Of a stretch of 64,000 nt of DNA, positions 1 through 14,462 are shown piece by piece (position 1 is the stretch's first letter; every line of letters starts with the position of its first letter). Source of the stretch: Flaccisagitta enflata (lineage: Eukaryota; Chaetognatha; Sagittoidea; Aphragmophora). The notes under the pieces are model-generated. The model ran no database searches. It saw nothing but the letters and a program-made list of their open reading frames with translations, and was not told the DNA's origin. Location of the stretch: NCBI GenBank assembly GCA_965153355.1, contig OZ231126.1:65596001-65660000 (forward strand), written 5' to 3'. The translations under genes and the position numbers were made by a program.

Positions 1-2095
1 TTGAAAATAACTGCAATATGACTAATCATTTCTCCATTTTTGAACCATCTCTCCATTTTTTGAAAAAAACTGCAATATGACTAATCATCTCTCCATTTTT
101 GAACCATCTCTCCATTTTTTGAAAATAACTGCAATATGACTAATCATCTCTCCATTTATGAACCATCTCTCCATTTTTTGAAAATAACTGCAATATGACT
201 AATCATCTCTCCATTTTTGAGCCATCTCTCCATTTTTTGAAAATACTTGCAATATGACTAATCATCTCTCCATTTTTGAGCCATCTCTCCATTTTTTGGA
301 AATACTTGCAATATGACTAATCATCTCTCCATTTTTGAACCATCTCTCCATTTATTGAAAATACCTGCAATATGACTAATCATCTCTCCATTTTCGAGCC
401 ATCTCTCCATTTTTTGAAAATACCTGCTATATGATTAATCATCTCTCCATTATTGAAGATCTCTCCATTTTTTGAAATAACTGCAATATGACTAATCATC
501 TCTCCATTTTTGAGCCATCTCTCCATTTTTTTGAAAATAACTGCAATATGACTAATCATCTCTCCATTTTTGAACCATCTCTCCATTTTTTGAAAATAAC
601 TGCAATATGACTAATCATCTCTCCATTTTTGAACCATCTCTCCATTTTTTGAAAATAACTGCAATATGACTAATCATCTCTCCATTTATGAACCATCTCT
701 CCAATTTTAGAAAATAACTGCAATATGACTAATCATCTCTCCATTTTTGAGCCATCTCTCTATTTTTTTAAAAAACCTGCTATATGACTAATCATCTCTC
801 CATTATTGAACCATCTCTCCATTTTTTGAAAATAACTGCAATATGACTAATCATCTCTCCATTATTGAACCATCTCTCCATTTTTGAAAAAAACTGCTAT
901 ATGACTAATCATCTCTCCATTTTTGAACCATCTCTCCATTTTTGAAAATAACTGCAATATGACTAATCATCTCTCCATTTTTGAACCATCTCTCCATTTT
1001 TTGAAAATACCTGCAATATGACTAATCATCTCTCCATTATTGAACCATCTCTCCATTTTTTGAAAATAACTGCTATATGACTAATCATCTCTCCATTTTT
1101 GAACCATCTCTCCATTTTTTGAAAATACCTGCTACATGACTAATCATCTCTCCATTTTTGAATCATCTCTCCATTTTTTGAAAATAACTGCAATATGACT
1201 AATCATCTCTCCATTTTTGAGCCATCTCTCCATTTTTTGAAAATACCTGCTATATGACTAATCATCTCTCCATTATTGAACTATCTCTCCATTTTTTGAA
1301 AATAACTGGAATATGACTAATCATCTCACCATTTTTGAACCATCTCTCTATTTTTGAAAATACCTGCTATATGACTAATCAACAATCCATTTTTTCATTA
1401 TCTTTCCATTTTTGAAAATAACTGCAATATGACTAATCATCTCTCCATTTTTGAACCATCTCTCCATTTTTTGAAAATACCTGCTATATGACTAATCATC
1501 TCTCCATTTTTTAACCATCTCTCCATTTTTGAAAATAACTGCAATATAACTAATCATCTCTCCATTTTTGAACCATCTCTCCATTTTTTGAAAATACCTG
1601 CTATATGACTAATCATCTCTCCATTTTTTAACCATCTCTCCATTTTTGAAAATAACTGCAATATGACTAATCATCTCTCCATTTTTGAACCATCTCTGCA
1701 TTTTTTGAAAATAACTGCAATATGACTAATCATCTCTCCATTTTTGAACCATCTCTCCATTTTTTGAAAATACCTGCAATATGACTAATCATTTCTTCAT
1801 TTTTGAACCATCTCTCACTTTCTTGGAAATACCTGCTGTATGACTAACCATATTTCCACTTTTGAATTATCTCTCCATTTTCAGGAAACACTTGCAATAT
1901 GACTTACCATCTCTCCATCTTTTTACCATCTCTCCTTTTTCATGACACACTCGCAATATGACTGAACATATCTCCATTTTTGAACCATCTCTTCATTTTT
2001 AAAGAAATACCTGCTTTATGACTTATCATCTCTCCATTTTTGAACCATCTCTCCATTTTTTAGAAATACTTGCAATATGACTAAACATCTTTCCA
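1..2095 (+). repeat. 59-bp satellite array, left arm of foldback-like element
   Basis: About 35 tandem units of 59 bp. Each unit has a spacer (ATAACTGCAATATGACTAAT) and two near-identical 20-bp halves built on CATCTCTCCATTTTTGAA. Main variants are GAACC or GAGCC after the first half, and ACTGCAATATG or CCTGCTATATG in the spacer. The last units before 2095 are more diverged. The array enters from beyond the window edge. The same unit runs in the opposite orientation at 3956-7200, so the two arrays form a very large inverted repeat. Confidence 0.95.
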
Positions 2096-3880
2096 TGGCA
2101 GGGTGGCAGAATTTGATCCCACAAGCCCTTATCAGTTCTCCGTCCAGTTATTGATCTCGACCTCTGGATTGAAAAGTGATAAGGAAACATGGACAATCAT
2201 TCTTTTCATCTTTTATTATTATGTTTTGTTGTGTCTTTTTTTTTCACTCTGTTTCTTCATAGTCGCATGCGATCCCACAATTTATCGTCGGTTTTCATTG
2301 GATATTGATTTTGTATCACCAAGTTGAGAGGTGATAAGGAAACATAGACAGCCAATATTTGGCGCATTTCACAAGTTTTTTCTTTTTTTCTTTCACATTG
2401 ATATTTCACATTTGTTATTTTTTTTAGTTGGGGTTAGTGTAGGAAGGATATTAGTTGTACAGGAGGATTTCCCTGGTATTAGAGTGTTATGCACTACGTT
2501 GGTATCCATTGATGCAATCCTCATAACATCAATGGCAGTGATAGGGTCCGCCGGCGGAAAGGCCAGTGCGCGAGACCCCACAGACAGACAGACAAACGGA
2601 CTAAATTAGTAAGGGGAAACACTCAACAAGCTGAAATTATACAGAGGTTTAAAAAAAATTGAAGCAAAAGAAATTCTCCACTCTCCTCTGTTCCTTAATG
2701 ATCTTAAGGAGAACATCATAAAGTTACATAAAGTATACTTGTCCGCTTTAATCTTTACCCAATTCTTTTTTTACATTTTATGTTTTTTAAAACTGTAGCC
2801 CACTTTTTTCTAGAAAGCCTCTTTTTCAAAAATCTTGTGTTTATGATCATCTTTTTTAAAACCGATTTTGGATTTGAGATAAAAGGTGATAGCCGTCTCA
2901 ATACTGTGTTGGTGAGCCAGTTTAGTCCAATTGTCTTGAAACAAGGCCAACACCTTAAAGTTGTATGCAATCACTTAATTACATAACCATATACCTAAAT
3001 TAACTTTCATTGTATCTAAATGACATAAGATGATTTGAAATGATTTAAAATGACCTAAATTGACTGGAATTGGCTATAATGACTTAAGTGACTAAAGTGA
3101 TCTTAACCAATTTAAATTGACTTAAATTGACTTAAATTGACTTGAATTGACTGATGTTGCTTTAAAATGACTAAAAATGACCTAAAATGATTTAAAATTA
3201 TCTTAATTGACTTTTAATGACCTAATTGACTTAAAATGAGTTAGTAGGAATAAAACAAATAAAAAAAGGAAAACGTGACCAACCAACGAACGGACGGAAT
3301 AAGCAGGGTGAAGATTGTGTAGCACACGGCTGAAATTTTTCTAAAATTTCCTTGGCCAATGTATAGGCCACGCCGCTGGTGTAAAATCAATCAGCAAGGA
3401 CGTCAAATCCAGCAAAGAGATTTTCAATGAAGGATGCTTCTGTCTCAGCAGTATTGGCCGCCATTAAGAGATGTTCCAATCTTTCCCTTTTTTGAAGAAA
3501 CCGGCTATATGACTAATCATCTCTTCATTCTTGAACCATCTCTCCGTTTTTTGAAAACACTTGCAATATGACTAAACATCTTTCCATTTTTGAACCAATT
3601 AAGTTTCAATTTAGCAGTTTATTTTCCCGTACTGTGCATATTATAGCCATATGGCAATGGATCAGCGGGGAGGACCATGACTAAGCTCTTCACTTGCTAT
3701 TTTCTAGTTTAGGACATGGACGGGCTTGTTCGTTTTTTGACAATACTGGGTATATGACTAATCATCTCTCCATTTTTGAACCATCTCTCCACTCTTTGAA
3801 AATACTCTCAATATGACTATACTTCTTTTACCACTTTTCTGTTGAGAAAATGCTTGATTTTGATGTTTTTTATGAATGCA
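2096..3880. other. Spacer between inverted satellite arms, no gene recognised
   Basis: AT-rich unique sequence between the two satellite arms. Open frames are short and match nothing I know. 3000-3245 is a loose array of TGACTTAAAT-like words. 3280-3340 holds a decayed copy of the GAC-array hairpin unit (GTGTAGCACAC hairpin). Isolated plus-orientation satellite monomers lie at about 3490-3600 and 3740-3830. The start, CAGGGTGGCAGAA at 2100-2112, resembles the terminus of the hAT MITE at 27173, but I found no partner terminus. The block is repeated with high similarity at 41991-43790. Confidence 0.6.
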
Positions 3881-3881
3881 T

Positions 3882-3957
3882 TACCGACCAACCAACCAAC
3901 CGACCGACCAACCAACGGACACAGCCTATTATAGAGATGCGAGGACGCATCTAAAAA
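3882..3957 (+). repeat. GAC-array hairpin unit A
   Basis: A CGAC/CAAC tetranucleotide array is followed by TATTATAGAG. Then comes a perfect 7-bp hairpin, AGATGCG-AGGA-CGCATCT (3935-3952), and AAAAA. The minus-oriented satellite begins immediately after, so this unit sits exactly at the array edge. No upstream partner motif is visible. Confidence 0.7.
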
Positions 3958-6900
3958 TGGAGAGATGGTTCATAAATGGAGAGATGATTAGTCATATTGC
4001 ATGTATTTTCAAAAAATGGAGAGACAGGTTCAATAATGGAGAGATGATTAGACATATAGCAGTTATTTTCATAAATGGAGAGATGATTAGTCATATTGCA
4101 GGTATTTTCAAAAAATGGAGAGATGGTTCAATAATGGAGAGATGATTAGTCATATAGCAGGTATTTTCAAAAAATGGAGAGATGGCTCAAAAATGGAGAG
4201 ATGATTAGTCATATAGTAGGTATTTTCAAAAAATGGAAAGAGGGCTCAAAAATGGAGAGATAATTAGTCATATTGCAGTTTTTTTTAAAAAATGGAGAGA
4301 TGGCTCAAAAATGGAGAGATGATTAGTCATATAGCAGTTATTTTCAAAAAATGGAGAAATGGCTCAAAAATGGAGAGATGATTAGTCATATAGCAGTTAT
4401 TTTCAAAAAATGGAGAGATGGTTCAATAATGGAGAGATGATTAGTCATATAGCAGGTATTTTCAAAAAATGGAGAGATGGCTCAAAAATGGAGAGATGAT
4501 TAGTCATATAGCAGGTATTTTTAAAAAATGGAGAGATGGTTCAATAATGGAGAGATGATTAGTCATATAGCAGGTATATTCAAAAAATGGAGAAATGGCT
4601 CAAAAATGGAGAGATGATTAGTCATACAGCAGGTATTTTCAAAAAATGGAGAGATGGCTCAAAAATGGAGAGATGATTAGTCATATTGCAGTTATTTTAA
4701 AAAAATGGAGAGATGGCTTAAAAATGGAGAGATGATTAGTCATATAGCAGGTATTTTCAAAAAATGGAGAGATGGCTCAAAAATGGAGAGATGATTAGTC
4801 ATATTGCAGTTATTTTCAAAAATGGAGAGATGGGTCAAAAATGGAGAGATGATTAGTCATATAGCAGGTATTTTCAATAAATGGAGAGATGGCTCAAAAA
4901 TGGAGAGATAATTAGTCATATAGCAGGTATTTTCAATAAATGGAGAGATGGCTCAAAAATGGAGAGATGATTAGTCATACAGCAATTATTTTCAAAAATG
5001 GAGAGATGGTTCAATAATGGAGAGATGATTAGTCATATAGCAGGTATTTTCAAAAAAAATGGAGAGATGGCTCAAAAATGGAGAGATGATTAGTCATATT
5101 CCAGTTATTTTCAAAAAATGGAGAGATGGTTCAAAAATGGAGAGATGATTAGTCATATTCCAGTTATTTTCAAAAAATGGAGAGATGGTTCAATAATGGA
5201 GAGATGATTAGTCATATAGCAGGTATTTTAAAAAAATGGAGATATGGCTCAAAATGGAGAGATGATTATTCATAAAGCAGGTATTTTCAAAAAATGGAGA
5301 GATGGTTCAATAATGGAGAGATGATTAGTCATATAGCAGGTATTTTCAAAAAATGGAGAGATGGCTCAAAAATGGAGAGATGATTAGTCATATTGCAGTT
5401 ATTTTCAAAAAATGGAGAGATGGTTAAAAATGGAGAGATGATTAGTCATATAGCAGGTTTTTTCAAATAATGGAGAGATGGCTCAAAAATGGAGAGATGA
5501 TTAGTCATATTGCAGTTATTTTCAAAAAATGGAGAGATGGTTCAAAAATGGAGAGATGATTAGTCATATTCCAGTTATTTTCAAAAAAATGGAGAGATGG
5601 TTCAATAATGGAGAGATGATTAGTCATATAGCAGGTATTTTCAAAAAATGGAGAGATGGCTCAAAAATGGAGAGATGATTAGTCATATTGCAGTTATTTT
5701 CAAAAAATGGAGAGATGGTTCAAAAATGGAGAGATGATTAGTCATATAGCAGGTTTTTTCAAATAATGGAGAGATGGCTCAAAAATGGAGAGATGATTAC
5801 TCATATTGCAGTTATTTTCAAAAAATGGAGAGATGGCTTAAAAATGGAGAGATGATTAGTCATATAGCAGGTATTTTCAAAAAATGGAGAGATGGTTCAA
5901 AAATGGAGAGATGATTAGTCATATTGCAGTTATTTTCAAAAATGGAGAGTTGGGTCAAAAATGGAGAGATGATTAGTCATATAGCAGGTATTTTCAATAA
6001 ATGGAGAGATGGCTCAAAAATGGATAGATAATTAGTCGTATAGCAGGTATTTTCAATAAATGGAGAGATGGCTCAAAAATGGAGAGATGATTAGTCATAC
6101 AGCAATTATTTTCAAAAATGGAGAGATGGTTCAATAATGGAGAGATGATTACTCATATAGCAGGTATTTTCAAAAAAAATGGAGAGATGGTTCAATAATG
6201 GAGAGATGAATAATCATATAGCAGGTATTTTCAAAAAATGGAGAGATGGTTCAAAAATGGAGAGATGATTAGTCATATTGCAGTTATTTTCAAAAAATGG
6301 AGAGATGGTTCAATAATGGAGAGATGATTAGTCATATAGCAGGTATTTTCAAAAAATGGAGAGATGGCTCAAAAATGGAGAGATGATTAGTCATATAGCA
6401 GGTATTTTCAAAAAATGGAGAGATGGTTCAATAATGGAGAGATGATTAGTCATATTGCAGGTATTTTCAAAAAATGGAGAGATGGTTCAAAAATGGAGAG
6501 ATGATTAGTCATATTCCAGTTATTTTCAAAAAATGGAGAGATGGTTCAATAATGGAGAGATGATTAGTCATATAGCAGGTATTTTCAAAAAATGGAGAGA
6601 TGGCTCAAAAATGGAGAGATGATTAGTCATATTGCAGTTATTTTCAAAAAATGGAGAGATGGTTCAAAAATGGAGAGATGATTAGTCATATTGCAGGTAT
6701 TTTCAAAAAATGGAGAGATGGCTCAAAAATGGAGAGATGATTAGTCATATTGCAGTTATTTTCAAAAAATGGAGAGATGGTTCAAAAATGGAGAGATGAT
6801 TAGTCATATTCCAGTTATTTTCAAAAAAATGGAGAGATGGTTCAATAATGGAGAGATGATTAGTCATATAGCAGGTATTTTCAAAAAATGGAGAGATGGT

Positions 6901-7200
6901 TCAAAAATGGAGAGATGATTAGTCATATTGCAGTTATTTTCAAAAAATGGAGAGATGGTTCAATAATGGAGAGATGATTAGTCATATAGCAGGTATTTTC
7001 AAAAAATGGAGAGATGGCTCAAAAATGGAGAGATGATTAGTCATATAGCAGGTATTTTCAAAAAATGGAGAGATGGTTCAAAAATGGAGAGATGATTAGT
7101 CATATAGCAGGTATTTTCAATAAATGGAGAGATGGTTCAAAAATGGAGAGATGATTAGTCATATTGAAGGTATTCTAAAAGAATGGAGAGATGAACCCAA
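3956..7200 (-). repeat. 59-bp satellite array, right arm (inverted)
   Basis: About 55 units of the same 59-bp monomer as 1-2095, in reverse complement (GGAGAGATGGTTCAAAAATGG...). Small higher-order blocks recur, such as a run of variants near 5080-5640 that is repeated near 6480-6900. This suggests recent local amplification. Together with 1-2095 it makes an inverted repeat able to form a long hairpin. Confidence 0.95.
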
Positions 7201-7320
7201 TGGAGAGATAGACACAAGGAATTAGCAATATGATGTCCTTAAGGTTTTCTTCAAAAAAGGGAGAGATGTGAATGGAGAGTTAAAAAACCTCTGCCGAACA
7301 AAATGAGGTTTCAATAGATT
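7201..7320. repeat. Outer terminal repeat of foldback-like element (right end)
   Basis: After the last satellite unit the sequence passes through AATTAGCAATATGATGTCC and GGCAGAGG (read on minus), ending near ATTGAAACCTC. The reverse complement of this stretch matches 37185-37300, the left edge of the second satellite block. Both satellite blocks therefore share a non-satellite terminal sequence, as expected of a transposable element rather than a plain satellite. I could not define a target-site duplication. Confidence 0.55.
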
Positions 7321-7361
7321 ATTTGATCTTAAACATTTTTAGCGATTTTTCATTCGAGCGT

Positions 7362-7446
7362 GACGGATGGATGGACGAACGGACGGACGAACAGACGGAT
7401 GGACGGACAGACAGAACCTCTTATAGAGGTGCTATGGGGCACCGAA
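7362..7446 (+). repeat. GAC-array hairpin unit B
   Basis: A GACGGATGGACGG-type array, then CTCTTATAGAG and a weaker hairpin GGTGC-TATGGG-GCACC (7428-7443), then GAAAAA. It shares the lead-in CGAGCGTGAC with unit C about 150 bp downstream, so B and C look like a local tandem duplication. Confidence 0.6.
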
Positions 7447-7510
7447 AAATCATCACTTCATATTTCTGAATCATTTCCAGTGGTTTTTGCTTCTTTTTGA
7501 GAATTTTAAC

Positions 7511-7600
7511 TCGAGCGTGACCACTCAACCGACTGACCAACCAACCAACCAACTGACAGACAGAGCTAGTTATAGAGGTGCTATGGCGCACCTAAAAACC
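7511..7600 (+). repeat. GAC-array hairpin unit C
   Basis: CGAGCGTGACC, a GACC/CAAC array, AGTTATAGAG, then hairpin AGGTGC-TATGGC-GCACCT (7576-7593) and AAAAA. The stem differs at several positions from units A, D and F, yet both arms agree. Confidence 0.7.
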
Positions 7601-7683
7601 GCCAAAAACGACCTAAGCTTGAACGAAAATCAGATTTTGAATGAAATTTTGTATTACAGTATTGATTGCATAATTTTGTATTG

Positions 7684-7840
7684 TTAGTCGCGGACCCGCG
7701 ACTCTAGACCTTGCTGCGTCGGTTGGTTGGTCGGTCGGTCCGTCGGTCTGTCGGTAACCAAAACAAAATGGGAGCGTTTTTTTGCCATACCGCTCCTGCG
7801 TACCCGTCCGCAACTGAGGGGGAGTGTATACGGCCTTGTT
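7684..7840 (-). repeat. GAC-array hairpin unit D, full length
   Basis: Read on minus: AACAAGGCCGTATACAC near 7840, the distal motif AGTTGCGGAC (complement of 7806-7815), CAAAAAAACGCTC, a GACC/GACG array, TCTAGAG, and hairpin AGTCGCG-GGTC-CGCGACT (7686-7703). The 3' arm extended into the loop (7686-7695) can also pair with the distal motif: 9 of 10 positions, plus one G-T wobble. Compare unit E, which has the same plan. Confidence 0.7.
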
Positions 7841-7931
7841 CATGATGGAGGTTGTTTGGCATTTCACATGAGTTCATTTGAATGTAATAAAAAATGTGTT
7901 CTGCGTTTGACTTAATGAATGAACGATAATT

Positions 7932-8492
7932 TAGGACCCGAAGTAGTTAACTTTAACTAGTTAGTTAACTAGTTGAAATTATGAAAACCCTTATAGTTAA
8001 CTAACTGAAATTAACTAGTTAACAATTTTACTAATTTTTGGGTGCAAATTTACAAAAATACACTATCTTTCCCAAAAATTTATGAAAATTTGCAAGGGAC
8101 CGATTTTTTTTATAGTTAAAACCAAGAAATTTATAATGTTTGAGTCAACACCTACTGGGGCAAATATGCCTTTGTAAAAATTCAAGGGGAATGCCAGTCT
8201 TTATGATGATATTTTATTTGATATAACAAAAAAACAAGGCCGGATACACGGCAGGACAGTCGCGGACGGTTTGGCAGGGGCACTAATGCAAAAAACGCTC
8301 GCAATATAAAAAGGTTATGGGACGGACGGACGGACCAACCAACCTACCGACCGACATGGCAAGGTGTAGAGTCGCGTGTCCGCAACTAAAAAGGCTAAAA
8401 TTTTTAACTACTTTTAGTAATTAACCACCTAAAAAAGTAGTTAGTTAACTATTGACTAGTTAATCTTAAAACCTTAACTACTTCGGGTCCTA
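7932..8492. mobile_element. MITE-like element with TAGGACCCGAAGTAGTTAA ends
   Basis: TAGGACCCGAAGTAGTTAA at the left end is inverted at the right end (to 8492). Both ends continue into TTAACTAGTTA-rich subterminal sequence. GAACGAT occurs on both sides (7921-7927 and 8493-8499), but the left copy is separated from the terminus by 4 bases, so the target duplication is uncertain. No coding capacity. Structured unit E is nested inside. The second copy is at 47722-48272, with a damaged right end. Confidence 0.6.
8234..8392 (+). repeat. GAC-array hairpin unit E, full length
   Basis: ACAAGGCCGGATACAC, the distal motif AGTCGCGGAC (8258-8267), GCAAAAAACGCTCGC, a GACGGACC/GACC array, GTGTAGAG, then hairpin AGTCGCG-TGTC-CGCAACT (8370-8387, one mismatch) and AAAAA. 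GTCCGCAACT (8378-8387) can pair with the distal motif at 9 of 10 positions. It is nested in the MITE at 7932-8492. Confidence 0.7.
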
Positions 8493-8499
8493 GAACGAT

Positions 8500-8556
8500 T
8501 GAATGAATGAATGAATGAATGAATGTATGTATGAATGAATGAATGAATGAATGAAC
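8500..8556 (+). repeat. (GAAT)n microsatellite
   Basis: About 14 copies of GAAT with two interruptions, directly beside the right end of the MITE. Confidence 0.9.
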
Positions 8557-8669
8557 GTTCAATAGAATGGAAGAATGTGGGAAGCCATAAGAGGTGATAG
8601 GCATGAGGAGAGACAACAGAAATAGCGGTTTTATGCATATCAAATGTTAGCATGAACATTTAAATAGTG

Positions 8670-9010
8670 TAACTTCTAAACAAATTGACCTACAGATCCA
8701 AGATTGGGCCCATTTTAAAGATCTGTTTGATAACTTCAAAATGGGACCATGATGGAAGTTGTAAGACAATTCGTTCGGAAGATAAGAGCTCTAGAAGTGA
8801 TTCCTGTATCCAAATGAAGAAAAAAAAGCGTCACCACTGTTTTGTACTGGGGCAAACGTTGCCGTGCGGGTTTTTTCTCAAGATACCGACCTCCGCTTGC
8901 CTCAATTCCTTTTTAAATTCCACATGGAGTGCCTGGTTAGTTGGCGGAAGAGCTCTGAAATTTGACCTCAAATGACCCCCAAGGTGACCGCCCTAGTCTA
9001 GATGCTTGTG
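8670..9010 (+). repeat. Dispersed repeat with conserved internal hairpin (copy 1)
   Basis: This stretch matches the reverse complement of 35330-35645 along most of its length. Shared words include TTGCCGTGCGGGTTT, GACCTCCGCTTG and TTTGACCTCAAATGACCCCC. It carries a stem, CCCATTTTAAAG (8709-8720) with CTTCAAAATGGG (8734-8745), that is also present in the other copy. No open frame is shared, so I treat it as an interspersed non-coding repeat of unknown class. Confidence 0.65.
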
Positions 9011-9011
9011 T

Positions 9012-9054
9012 GTAGTGTGGATAGGGGTTGGATACCCCTGTCCACAACTCTCTT
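9012..9054 (+). repeat. Long hairpin related to the GAC-unit ends
   Basis: AGTGTGGATAGGGGT and ACCCCTGTCCACAACT flank a 5-base loop and pair over about 15 bp, with one bulged A and one G-T wobble. The outer bases AGT...ACT and TCCACAACT resemble the 3' arms of the GAC-array units. A second, GGCGGCTAATCGCC-type hairpin (on minus) follows at about 9088-9105, beside a T-run. Confidence 0.5.
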
Positions 9055-9597
9055 TTTTTCTCTCAGCATTTATGACTTTTTTCCTACGGCGATTAGCCGC
9101 CTTTATTGGTGACCTTACCATTTACACCTTCCCCGAATGAATGCATCAAGTTGATCCAAAAAATGATTTCTTACAACAGAATAGATTTAGAAACTTTGAT
9201 CTAAATTCATCAACATCAGGTAAGACAGTTTTTGATTCCGCCATCAAAAAAAAAACTATGGCAATGGCAAATGGCAAGTGGCAAGTTTGTTCGTTTTGTC
9301 AGAGTCAGATATTATACATTTATACAGTCATTGAAAATTGTTTCAAACGCACCAAGACCTTTTCTGACTTTTTATTATGTCATCATTAATGGTGTGAGAA
9401 ACTGGCGCATGGCAGTAGAGTTTAAGCAGTCGTACAGAGAAATAGAGTTTTTTGACTTCACATCCTCAGGTTGCATGAAAGCGTGAAAGAACAACTGACG
9501 CGGGGTCACAACATCGTTGCGGAGGGATGGGCAGGGACATCTAACCCCCATCCACACCCAAAACCCCACTCCATACACAAACATATATAACAAGTCA

Positions 9598-9752
9598 TCC
9601 AAGGATCGCACATGGTCAGCGTTACCCGATGCCCTGCTTGAAGTGATTAGCTGAAGAAGTGGAGTGAGAGCAGGGCAGCAGCGGACATATGGAAATTCAC
9701 CCCTGTGTCCTACAGGACATCAGCCCTTTGGGGCCGCTGCCCAATATGTATC
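9598..9752 (+). repeat. GCCCTGC-stem element joined to a GGGCAGCGGCCCC terminus
   Basis: 9598-9687 matches 13039-13117 closely: GATCGCACATGGTCAGCG..., with a GCCCTGCTT/GAGCAGGGC stem. It is followed by 9688-9752, which is one terminus of the GGGCAGCGGCCCC family in opposite orientation, with hairpins TGTCC-TACA-GGACA and GGCCC-TTTG-GGGCC. The second copy at 49330-49460 is heavily damaged. Confidence 0.6.
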
Positions 9753-9849
9753 CAAAACGCTCATTTTTCCACTTTTCAAACTCGATCACCTCTCTCGGAC
9801 GGATAGACGGACAAAGCCTCTTATAGAGTTGCGTGTCCGCAACTAAAAA
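9677..9849 (+). repeat. GAC-array hairpin unit F
   Basis: ACGCTCATTTTTCCAC, CTCGATCACC, a short GGACGGATAGACGG array, CTCTTATAGAG, then a perfect hairpin AGTTGCG-TGTC-CGCAACT (9827-9844) and AAAAA. A possible distal motif, AGCAGCGGAC (9677-9686), matches 8 of 10. The lead-in resembles the unit at 30593-30760. Confidence 0.65.
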
Positions 9850-10035
9850 TTCAAAACAAGGTCAACGTGAGACTCGTGCGGGTGGGCAGGAGCTGCAAAC
9901 AAAAGAGTGACCGACGGACGAAAACTCCGACCAACCATAAATTAACTTCAAGCGTCGCTCAATATTGGGCGGGTTTTTAAAAAAAAAAAAGATATTAAAA
10001 GAATCACATTTCTCATTTTGGTTCTTACTTCTTAG

Positions 10036-12826
<2,791 letters not shown>

Positions 12827-12828
12827 GT

Positions 12829-13012
<184 letters not shown>

Positions 13013-13038
13013 TAAAACATAAAGAAAAAAAGAAACTA

Positions 13039-13117
13039 GTTATCCAAGGATCGCACATGGTCAGCGGTACCCGATGCCCTGCTTGGAGTGATCAGCTGAA
13101 GAAGTGGGGTGAGAGCA
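13039..13117 (+). repeat. GCCCTGC-stem element
   Basis: GGATCGCACATGGTCAGCGG, TACCCGAT, then GCCCTGCTT and GAGCAGGGC able to form an 8-9 bp stem. Near copy of 9598-9687. A third member with the same ends but an unrelated interior is at 17868-17947 on minus. Confidence 0.6.
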
Positions 13118-13552
13118 GGGCAGCAGCCCCAAAGGGCCGATGTCCTGTAGGACACAGGGGTGAATTTCCAGACGTCCTGAGAAGGCCTTTGGGCTTTGGG
13201 GCTATTTTCCACACATTGCATTTTTATCAATATTTTTGTCAATTTTCCATGCTATTGGATCTGAATTCTGCATTTATGTCATAATTCTACCAATTTTCCA
13301 TGTTATTAAGTAGGGATTTCAAATATTTTTAACTTATGGTAAATTTCCCATGTTATTTAATGAGAATCTCGCATTTTTGCATTTTTTGTCAATTTTACAT
13401 GTTATTCAATGGGAATTTTGCATTTCTTCAATTTTCCATGCTAATTTGAGGCTCAGAAGCTATAGCGGGGGGGGACGCGCAGACGTACGGACGTCTGGAA
13501 ATTCACCCCTGTGTCCTACAGGACATCGGCCCTTTGGGGCCGCTGCCCAAAA
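13114..13552. mobile_element. MITE with about 60-bp inverted repeats (GGGCAGCGGCCCC family)
   Basis: The left end, GGGCAGCAGCCCCAAAGGGC through GGTGAATTTCCAGACGTCC (to about 13180), is inverted almost perfectly at 13488-13552. Each arm holds two nested hairpins, GGCCC-TTTG-GGGCC and TGTCC-TACA-GGACA. The interior (13230-13450) is four or five loose copies of a roughly 50-bp unit containing AATTTTCCATGTTATT. It has no coding capacity and no clear target duplication. Confidence 0.75.
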
Positions 13553-13642
13553 AGCAAAAACAAAAAAAGAAAAAAAGAAAGGTAGGTAATCATCCCAGGG
13601 ACAAAACCTAAATTGACAAATTTTCCATTGTTATTCCTTCAG

Positions 13643-13691
13643 GAACCGCCACTACCAAAGAATCATCAATTGTTTCAGAACGATATTCCAG
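13643..13691 (+). CDS. Cys-rich protein, exon 2
   Basis: 49-bp exon between TTATTCCTTCAG and GTGGGTAA. It takes one base to finish the Lys codon split at 12826, then encodes NRHYQRIINCFRTIFQ, with the fourth domain cysteine. The second copy (53331-53379) and its splice sites look identical. Confidence 0.75.
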
Positions 13692-13792
13692 GTGGGTAAT
13701 ACATTAAAATATACTATTACTACGTAAAAACTGTTGCGCAATTGCAACTTAATTGATGTGTTGTTTACTGCGTTCTTTGCCTCCTTTTACAG

Positions 13793-13915
13793 GATTGTCA
13801 GGGTGACGTTCTATCTTTTGCTAAAAATCTACTCAACGTCTCAAAAATGGGGAGGGCCTTGCACAAAATGTGCCAAAACTCAGATGTCTATATAAGTGCC
13901 ATCCCCTGCATGAAG
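13793..13915 (+). CDS. Cys-rich protein, exon 3
   Basis: 41 codons in phase 0 between CTCCTTTTACAG and GTAATTAG. It begins DCQGDVLSFAKNLLN and ends AIPCMK, contributing cysteines 5-7 in amphipathic, probably helical, spacing. It looks identical in the second copy (53481-53603). Confidence 0.8.
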
Positions 13916-14381
13916 GTAATTAGGATACTTTGACAACTAGCCCGACCGGGACTGTCCGGACTGTGTCTCTGCGTGTATTGAATTTGCTCAAATACTTGGT
14001 TCAATCATTTAATTCAGCGCAGGAACACACCGTGGCCAAAAACAGCCGAGAAACGCGGTTTTTGCACAGGCGCAACGAACCTACCGGCAGACGGACAGAC
14101 CTCTAACAGAGAGGAGTTTCTGACGGACGCAACGAAAAACCATATTAGATTTGCCGTGAATATGACATAAAAATTTTTGAAAGCAGCCCCTGAATTTCAC
14201 TTTTAATAACCAATTGGTGACTAGACTCACACTGATAAGCAATAACGAATATTTTCAATAACAATCGGAAAAAATTTCTAAGACGATACAGATCTTTTGT
14301 TTCTTTCGGGTTTCCCCGCTTGGGCGAAGCTTTAATTCAAGTAGATTCGGGTTAAAATGTATCAGACCCAGCCCTCACCTA

Positions 14382-14460
14382 GCCCTAACTCTAGCCCTAA
14401 CCCTAACCCTAAAACCACCCCCGACCCCAACCTTAACCCTAACCCTACCCCTAACCCTAA
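14382..14460 (+). repeat. Interstitial telomere-like CCCTAA array
   Basis: About a dozen CCCTAA or near-CCCTAA words (AGCCCTAACTCTAGCCCTAA, CCCTAACCCTAAAACC, CTTAACCCTAACCCTACCCC), directly upstream of structured unit G. Too short and degenerate to be a telomere. The second copy (54055-54150) is scrambled. Confidence 0.75.
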
Positions 14461-14462
14461 AT

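Noticed and set aside
2103-2327. Small hydrophobic frame in the foldback spacer, present in both copies
   Set aside because: It is retained only because the whole block is near-identical. It has no codon signature and no recognisable domain or splice sites.
1-7200. CRISPR-like array (regular 59-bp spacing with alternating conserved and variable parts)
   Set aside because: The whole unit repeats, there are no unique spacers, and the DNA is from an animal nuclear genome. It is a satellite.
9598-9687. tRNA-like gene or tRNA-derived SINE (TGGTCAGCGG resembles an A box)
   Set aside because: No B box at the right distance and no cloverleaf can be drawn. The third copy keeps only the ends.
13116-13552. 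LTR retrotransposon or solo LTR
   Set aside because: The ends are inverted rather than direct, and there is no TG...CA border, primer site or polyprotein.
14382-14460. True telomere
   Set aside because: Under 100 bp, degenerate, and embedded within an intron with gene sequence on both sides.
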